From an uncultured Dorea sp. (GTDB taxonomy: Bacteria > Bacillota > Clostridia > Lachnospirales > Lachnospiraceae), in contig CANSCI010000003.1 of the NCBI GenBank assembly GCA_947645355.1, positions 1 to 64,000 on the forward strand: a stretch of DNA of 64,000 nt, given 5' to 3'. Of this stretch, positions 58,954-64,000 are shown piece by piece. The notes beneath the pieces were generated by a model that worked only from the letters and a program-made list of their open reading frames with translations, did no database searches and was not told the DNA's origin. Every line of letters begins with the position of its first letter. The first letter of the stretch is position 1. The position numbers and the translations under genes are program-made.

Positions 58954-59841
58954 ATGAATCGTACGATTAATTACCATATTACAGAAAAAGATGCCGGACT
59001 GCGCATTGAGCAATTTCTAAAGCGAAAAGGATACTCCTCCCAGAATCTGGCAGTGATCAAACGCATGCCGCAGAGCGTACTTGTAAACAGCCGTCATTAC
59101 TACATGAAAGATATCCTAAAAACCGACGACTGCCTGAGTATTCATATACAGGAAACCTCCTGTTCCGAAAAGATACCGCCGGCCGACCTTCCTCTGGACA
59201 TTGTATATGAGGACGAAGACCTTATTGTCCTTAACAAACCGGCAAAAATGCCCACACACCCTTCCATGAATAACTACACAAACTCCCTGGCAAACGCTCT
59301 GGCATGGTATTACAGCAAGCAGGACAAGCCTTTTATCTTCCGCTGCTGCAACCGTCTGGACCGGGACACCTCCGGGCTCACTGTTGTGGCCAAGCACTTG
59401 GTGAGCGGCAATATCTTGTCCTGCATGGCAAAAGGCCGCAAAATACAGCGAGAGTACCTGGCAATCGTCCGCGGATCCATAAAACCGGTATCCGGAACAA
59501 TTACAGCCCCCCTCTCCCGAAAAGAGGGAACTGTCATTGAACGCATGGTTGACTGGGAGCATGGTGAACATGCCGTCACTCACTACCAGACAATCATGGA
59601 AAAAAACGGGCACAGCCTTGTTTCCCTACGCCTGGAAACCGGCCGCACCCATCAAATCCGTATTCATATGAAGTATCTGGGATACCCCCTGATTGGAGAT
59701 TATCTCTATAATCCTGATATGGAACATATCAGCAGGCAGGCACTCCACTCCCACCGGCTTGCATTCACTCATCCGATTACCGGCAGATATATGGACTTCC
59801 GAACACCCCTGCCGGAAGATATGGCACAGATATTACGCTGA
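58954..59841 (+). CDS. RluA/RluD-family pseudouridine synthase
   Basis: HRLDRDTSGL-like CNRLDRDTSGLTVVAK; LETGRTHQIRIHMKYLGYPLIGD. Confidence 0.95.
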   Translation: MNRTINYHITEKDAGLRIEQFLKRKGYSSQNLAVIKRMPQSVLVNSRHYYMKDILKTDDCLSIHIQETSCSEKIPPADLPLDIVYEDEDLIVLNKPAKMPTHPSMNNYTNSLANALAWYYSKQDKPFIFRCCNRLDRDTSGLTVVAKHLVSGNILSCMAKGRKIQREYLAIVRGSIKPVSGTITAPLSRKEGTVIERMVDWEHGEHAVTHYQTIMEKNGHSLVSLRLETGRTHQIRIHMKYLGYPLIGDYLYNPDMEHISRQALHSHRLAFTHPITGRYMDFRTPLPEDMAQILR

Positions 59842-62800
59842 TAATATTTCTCTCAGCGAGTCAAATAACTTCTCCACGTCAATCGGTTTTGCGATATGGC
59901 CATTCATGCCGCACTTCAGTACCTCCTGCCGGTCCTCCTCAAATGCATTGGCAGTCAGCGCCAAGATAGGTATGGATGCCAGTTCCTTATTCTCAAGACT
60001 CCGAATGGCCTTTGTTGCCTCATATCCATCCATTACCGGCATCTGCAGATCCATGAGTACCAGCTGATAATAACCCGGCTCAGATTTTTTCAGCATTTCT
60101 ACTGCAATCTCGCCGTTCCCCGCTATCTCTGTCGTGAACCCGGCATCCCCTAAGATCGCGGCCGCTATCTCCTGGTTCAGTTCCACATCCTCCGCCAGCA
60201 AAATACGGCCTGCGGCAATCTCATCCATCTCCCAGGCAGTATTCCTTTCCTTCTCTTCGTCCTTATTGATGAGAGAATGGAGACAACTTCTTAGTTCGGA
60301 TAAGAACAAAGGTTTACTGCAGACTGCCGACACACCGGCCTCTTTTGCCTCTTCCTCTATATCGGACCAGTCATATGCAGTCAGGACAATGATAGACACA
60401 TCCTCTCCCATCTCCTTTCTGATTCTCCTGGTAACCTCAATACCATTCATGTCCGGCAAAAGCCAGTCAATGATATATACGCTGTAGTTATCTCCCCGCG
60501 AGATTGCCTGATGGGTGCGCAGCACTGCCTCTTTTCCCGACAATGTCCACTCTGCACGCATACCGATCTGCTGAAGCATATAGGACACACTGTCACAAGT
60601 GTTGAAATCATCGTCCACCACCAGCGCCCGGCAGTTCTTTAATTCCGGTATGTCATACTGTTTCTTCTCACCTGTATGCAGTCGGAATGTAAACCTGATA
60701 ATAAACTCTGTGCCTACCCCCTGTTCACTCTTCACCTCGATCGTGCCATTCATCATGTCAACAATATTTTTTGTAATAGCCATTCCAAGACCTGTTCCCT
60801 GGATACCGCTGATCGTAGAATTCCTCTCCCTCTCAAACGGTTCAAAAATATGCTCTACAAATTCTTTGCTCATGCCAATGCCTGTATCTTTAATATAGAA
60901 CTCATAATTGGCATATCCTTCAGGTGCCCCGGCTTTTTCGGCAATCCGCATGCTTACGATGCCGCCGGCACCGGTATACTTCACAGAATTCCCCAGAAGA
61001 TTCAGAAGTACCTGATTCAGCCGCAGCTTATCACAGTAGATCTCCTCGTCGAAGACATCCACCGTATCAATATACAGCTCTAACTGCTTCGCATTGATAT
61101 CTGCCTGCAGAATATTGCGCAGTTCATGCAAAATATCCGGAAGACTGCACTGATTCTCATCCAGATGTATCCTTCCGCTCTCAATACGGCTCATATCCAG
61201 AATATCATTGATCAGACTGAGCAAATGATTTCCTGATGTCATAATCTTTTTCAGATATTCTTCCACCTGTTCCTTACACTCAATATGTGTAATTGCCAGG
61301 GCTGTAAAACCGACAATGGCATTCATCGGAGTGCGGATGTCATGCGACATATTGGAGAGAAAGACACTCTTGGCCTTGCTGGCTCTGTTCGCCTGCATCA
61401 ATGCATCCTCAAGCAGATTCTTCTTCTCCATCTCGCTGCGGGTTTCCTCATCTACACTGTGAATTCCCAGGACAACGCCGTGACTCTCACTCCAGGGCCT
61501 TACGCGGACAACCTTCATCTGGAAATATTTAATCTCTCCGTCTCTAAAGATGCGGTAGTTAACATAGTACAATTCCTTCTCAGACATCTCCTTCCTAAGG
61601 GTCTCCTGAGAGAATGCCTTCATCATCATCTCCCTGTCATCTTCAAAAACAATATTCTGTATGTAATATTTCATCCCATCCGACAAGGAGATCTCCCTGT
61701 CAAGGGCACCGTCAGACACCCCGCCCTTTTCATTGTCCCTGCGCAGCTGAATACCCATGCCTGTATCAAGGTCAAAAAAGCAGACAAAATTATAATCTAT
61801 GCTCAGTGCCTGAATCAGTTCTTTCTGGCGCCGTTCATTCTTCTCTTCAAGAAGCTTCTGTGCAGTACAATCCAAAAGGAATCGCTGATAAAACAACTCC
61901 CCGTTCTCCTTGAGAAGCTTAATGTTGCCCATTATATGGAGAACTACGCCGTCTTCGTGCCGCACCCGGTATTCTACGCTGACGCTGTCACCCTCTGTCT
62001 TCAGATCCTCGATAGCCTCCCGAAGCTTTGCTCTGTCTTCCTCTATCACAGATAAGGCAATCATGTCAAATCCCTGTTCCAGTTCACTCTGAGACTCATA
62101 CCCCAGGATTTCAAGCGCCGCCCTGTTTATGCTCATAATACGCCTTCCGTCCAATGAGTGGCACATTACTCCACAGTCCATCGCAGTAAAGATGGTCTCC
62201 AGCGTACGGTTCTTACTGATGATCTCTTGTTCGTAAGCACGTTCCTGCGTGATATCGATAGCAACACCTACTGTCCCCATCACACTTCCGTCAATATCAT
62301 ACAGCGGAGATTTATAAGTTGTAAGTGTCCTTTTTCCTTCTCCGGTCTCAATGATCTCCTCAGAAACGCAGGTCTCTTTCTTGGTCATTACTTCACGTTC
62401 AGACTCTATACAGGCGGGATCATCATACTCCACGTCCCAGATATAGGCATGGCCGCGCCCCTCTACCTGCTTTTTAGACTTATTGACAGTTCTGCAGAAA
62501 CTGTCATTGACCTTTTCATGTATCCCTTCTTTGTCCTTATACCAGATCAGGTTCGGAATATTATTAATTGTAGACTCAAAAAACTGGCTGGTCTGCCAGA
62601 AGTCCTTGCTCATCTTGTACGCCTGCTGCCACCTCAGGAAACGAAAACGAATCTCCTCATCCGACAGCGGCACTGTCCATATATCCTTGATCTCCGAAAA
62701 TCCGTCTGTCAGATCCGGCAGCCGGTCTTTACCCAAAAACAGAATCAATTCTGCTTCCACAGTCCTCCCTGCAGACAGAACCCGTAAAGCTTCTGCCGCA

Positions 62801-62976
62801 TCTATATCCTGAAGATTGGCAAAGATTACATCTGCCTTCGCCGCGAGTCCGCTATCCGGTTCACTGCTTTCCCAAAACTCATGCGTGAAACATTCAAGCG
62901 GCTGCATCTTCTTTATAATTTCAAACGCTCTGCACTTATGGCCTGTTAAATAAAACCGAACATGGCAATGATACAT
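59833..62976 (-). CDS. hybrid sensor histidine kinase/response regulator (PAS, HisKA, HATPase, two REC domains)
   Basis: FLSNMSHDIRTPMNAIVGFT, GTGLGMAITKN, two receiver domains; no obvious TM. Confidence 0.95.
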   Translation of the reverse strand: MYHCHVRFYLTGHKCRAFEIIKKMQPLECFTHEFWESSEPDSGLAAKADVIFANLQDIDAAEALRVLSAGRTVEAELILFLGKDRLPDLTDGFSEIKDIWTVPLSDEEIRFRFLRWQQAYKMSKDFWQTSQFFESTINNIPNLIWYKDKEGIHEKVNDSFCRTVNKSKKQVEGRGHAYIWDVEYDDPACIESEREVMTKKETCVSEEIIETGEGKRTLTTYKSPLYDIDGSVMGTVGVAIDITQERAYEQEIISKNRTLETIFTAMDCGVMCHSLDGRRIMSINRAALEILGYESQSELEQGFDMIALSVIEEDRAKLREAIEDLKTEGDSVSVEYRVRHEDGVVLHIMGNIKLLKENGELFYQRFLLDCTAQKLLEEKNERRQKELIQALSIDYNFVCFFDLDTGMGIQLRRDNEKGGVSDGALDREISLSDGMKYYIQNIVFEDDREMMMKAFSQETLRKEMSEKELYYVNYRIFRDGEIKYFQMKVVRVRPWSESHGVVLGIHSVDEETRSEMEKKNLLEDALMQANRASKAKSVFLSNMSHDIRTPMNAIVGFTALAITHIECKEQVEEYLKKIMTSGNHLLSLINDILDMSRIESGRIHLDENQCSLPDILHELRNILQADINAKQLELYIDTVDVFDEEIYCDKLRLNQVLLNLLGNSVKYTGAGGIVSMRIAEKAGAPEGYANYEFYIKDTGIGMSKEFVEHIFEPFERERNSTISGIQGTGLGMAITKNIVDMMNGTIEVKSEQGVGTEFIIRFTFRLHTGEKKQYDIPELKNCRALVVDDDFNTCDSVSYMLQQIGMRAEWTLSGKEAVLRTHQAISRGDNYSVYIIDWLLPDMNGIEVTRRIRKEMGEDVSIIVLTAYDWSDIEEEAKEAGVSAVCSKPLFLSELRSCLHSLINKDEEKERNTAWEMDEIAAGRILLAEDVELNQEIAAAILGDAGFTTEIAGNGEIAVEMLKKSEPGYYQLVLMDLQMPVMDGYEATKAIRSLENKELASIPILALTANAFEEDRQEVLKCGMNGHIAKPIDVEKLFDSLREILSA

Positions 62977-63240
62977 GTCTGTTTCCTCCCTATGCTCTGC
63001 AAATCACCTAACTATTACCATTCTAGCAAACATACTGTCCCTATGTCAATATATTGTATAGTTCCAGAAAAAATGGGCACAGCTTTGTCTCTTTTTATTC
63101 AGAAAACAAGCTGCGCCCTGCGTAACCTTATAATCCCTTTACTTTGCCGTACTTTTTTCACAAGTTTGAACACGGTCCCGGATAACAGGAATAATGCGAT
63201 CAGCCAGCGACCTTGTTGACCGGGCAACTGTCTACGCCCA

Positions 63241-63496
63241 GAGGCCGCAGAAAACACAGGCTCATTGATCGGCCGCTCGCTGGACGATGTGAAGACAGGA
63301 ACAGAATCTACCAGTCTTGCAATATCGGCAATGCAGGTGATTAATGACTGCATCCGTCGACAGCAGGATCAAGGAAGTCTCCAAAGTAATAAAGGCAAAC
63401 TCAACTGCCGCCGAGCAAAGTGCAGAGATTTCAAATGAATTATCCAACCAGGCAAGGACTCTGAATCATCTGATCGGTCAGTTCCGCATTGACTAA
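63241..63496 (+). pseudogene. methyl-accepting chemotaxis protein C-terminal remnant, frameshifted
   Basis: EAAENTGSLIGRSLDDVKTGTESTSLAISAM then shift to SRIKEVSKVIKANSTAAEQSAEISNELSNQARTLNHLIGQFRID*. Confidence 0.75.
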
Positions 63497-63525
63497 ATAA
63501 CAGAGGAATTCTATCTTTACAGTTT

Positions 63526-64000
63526 TTAGATCAGCGGATATTTATCCGTAAGTTCTTTCACAAGCCTCTTAGCCTGCTCCACTGCATCTGCGTCTTTTAC
63601 TACCATTGAGATTGCTTCCGCGATCGTGTCCATATCTCCTTCTTTCATCCCGCGGGTCGTAACCGCCGGAGTCCCGAGACGAACGCCGCTGGTAACAAAC
63701 GGTGATCGCGGATCATTCGGAATGGTATTTTTATTGCATGTAATGTGAGCCTCATCCAGAAGTCTCTCCAGTTCCTTCCCCGTAACCTCTTCTTTACTCA
63801 GATCTACAAGCATCAGATGGTTATCTGTCCCGCCGGACACAATCTTCACCCCGCGCTTTATTAACCCTTCGCAGAGAGCCTGTGCATTTTTAACGATCTG
63901 TTTCTGGTATTCCCTGAATTCCGGCTGAAGCGCCTCTTTAAAGCAGACTGCTTTGCCCGCAATCACATGCTCCAGCGGCCCGCCCTGGGTTCCCGGAAAT
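63526..64000 (-). CDS. glyA: serine hydroxymethyltransferase (3' part; 5' end beyond window)
   Basis: [22 protein letters not shown]...[30 protein letters not shown]. Confidence 0.96.
   Translation of the reverse strand, partial: FPGTQGGPLEHVIAGKAVCFKEALQPEFREYQKQIVKNAQALCEGLIKRGVKIVSGGTDNHLMLVDLSKEEVTGKELERLLDEAHITCNKNTIPNDPRSPFVTSGVRLGTPAVTTRGMKEGDMDTIAEAISMVVKDADAVEQAKRLVKELTDKYPLI

Noticed and set aside
1-64000. CRISPR arrays, prophage, IS elements, defence islands, riboswitches
   Set aside because: No direct repeat/spacer pattern, integrase, transposase or recognisable riboswitch core was seen when reading the intergenic regions.

Overview
64 kb of a Firmicutes chromosome, most likely Lachnospiraceae-like (inferred from gene content; not verified by search). 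Nearly all genes lie on the minus strand and most are housekeeping. Main blocks: hemW-lepA-holA; an ABC exporter (FtsX-type) with an XRE regulator; comEC / GerMN lipoprotein / histidine kinase / response regulator / comEA; an arginine operon argC-GNAT-argJ-argB-argD plus a separate argG; a block encoding an LspA-like protein, a coiled-coil protein, an S8 subtilase, a ClpX-like ATPase, a LigA-like protein and an RluF-like protein; htpG; a large coiled-coil ABC permease; a PurF-like protein; ClC; dapF; PduL/TM1266/FprA; truA-nrdR; tmRNA; trxA; dapB; tRNA-Pro(GGG); a hybrid histidine kinase; and the 3' part of glyA. No rRNA, CRISPR, prophage or transposase was seen. The observations I rate highest are: (1) a PurF-like protein whose N-terminal catalytic Cys position reads Gly; (2) a LigA-like protein in which the motif-IV lysine and the TRGDG..GED signature are altered, encoded beside ClpX-like, subtilase and LspA-like genes; (3) a shared TTGCATAWWTATAMN operator at the argC and argG promoters; (4) a perfect CIRCE element upstream of htpG; (5) three copies of GTGATRTATTTM at the promoter of the XRE/membrane-protein operon; (6) an FtsX permease split at an A6 run with a TGATG overlap. 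I found no single locus that I can claim with confidence as a wholly new system. All comparisons with family motifs are from memory.
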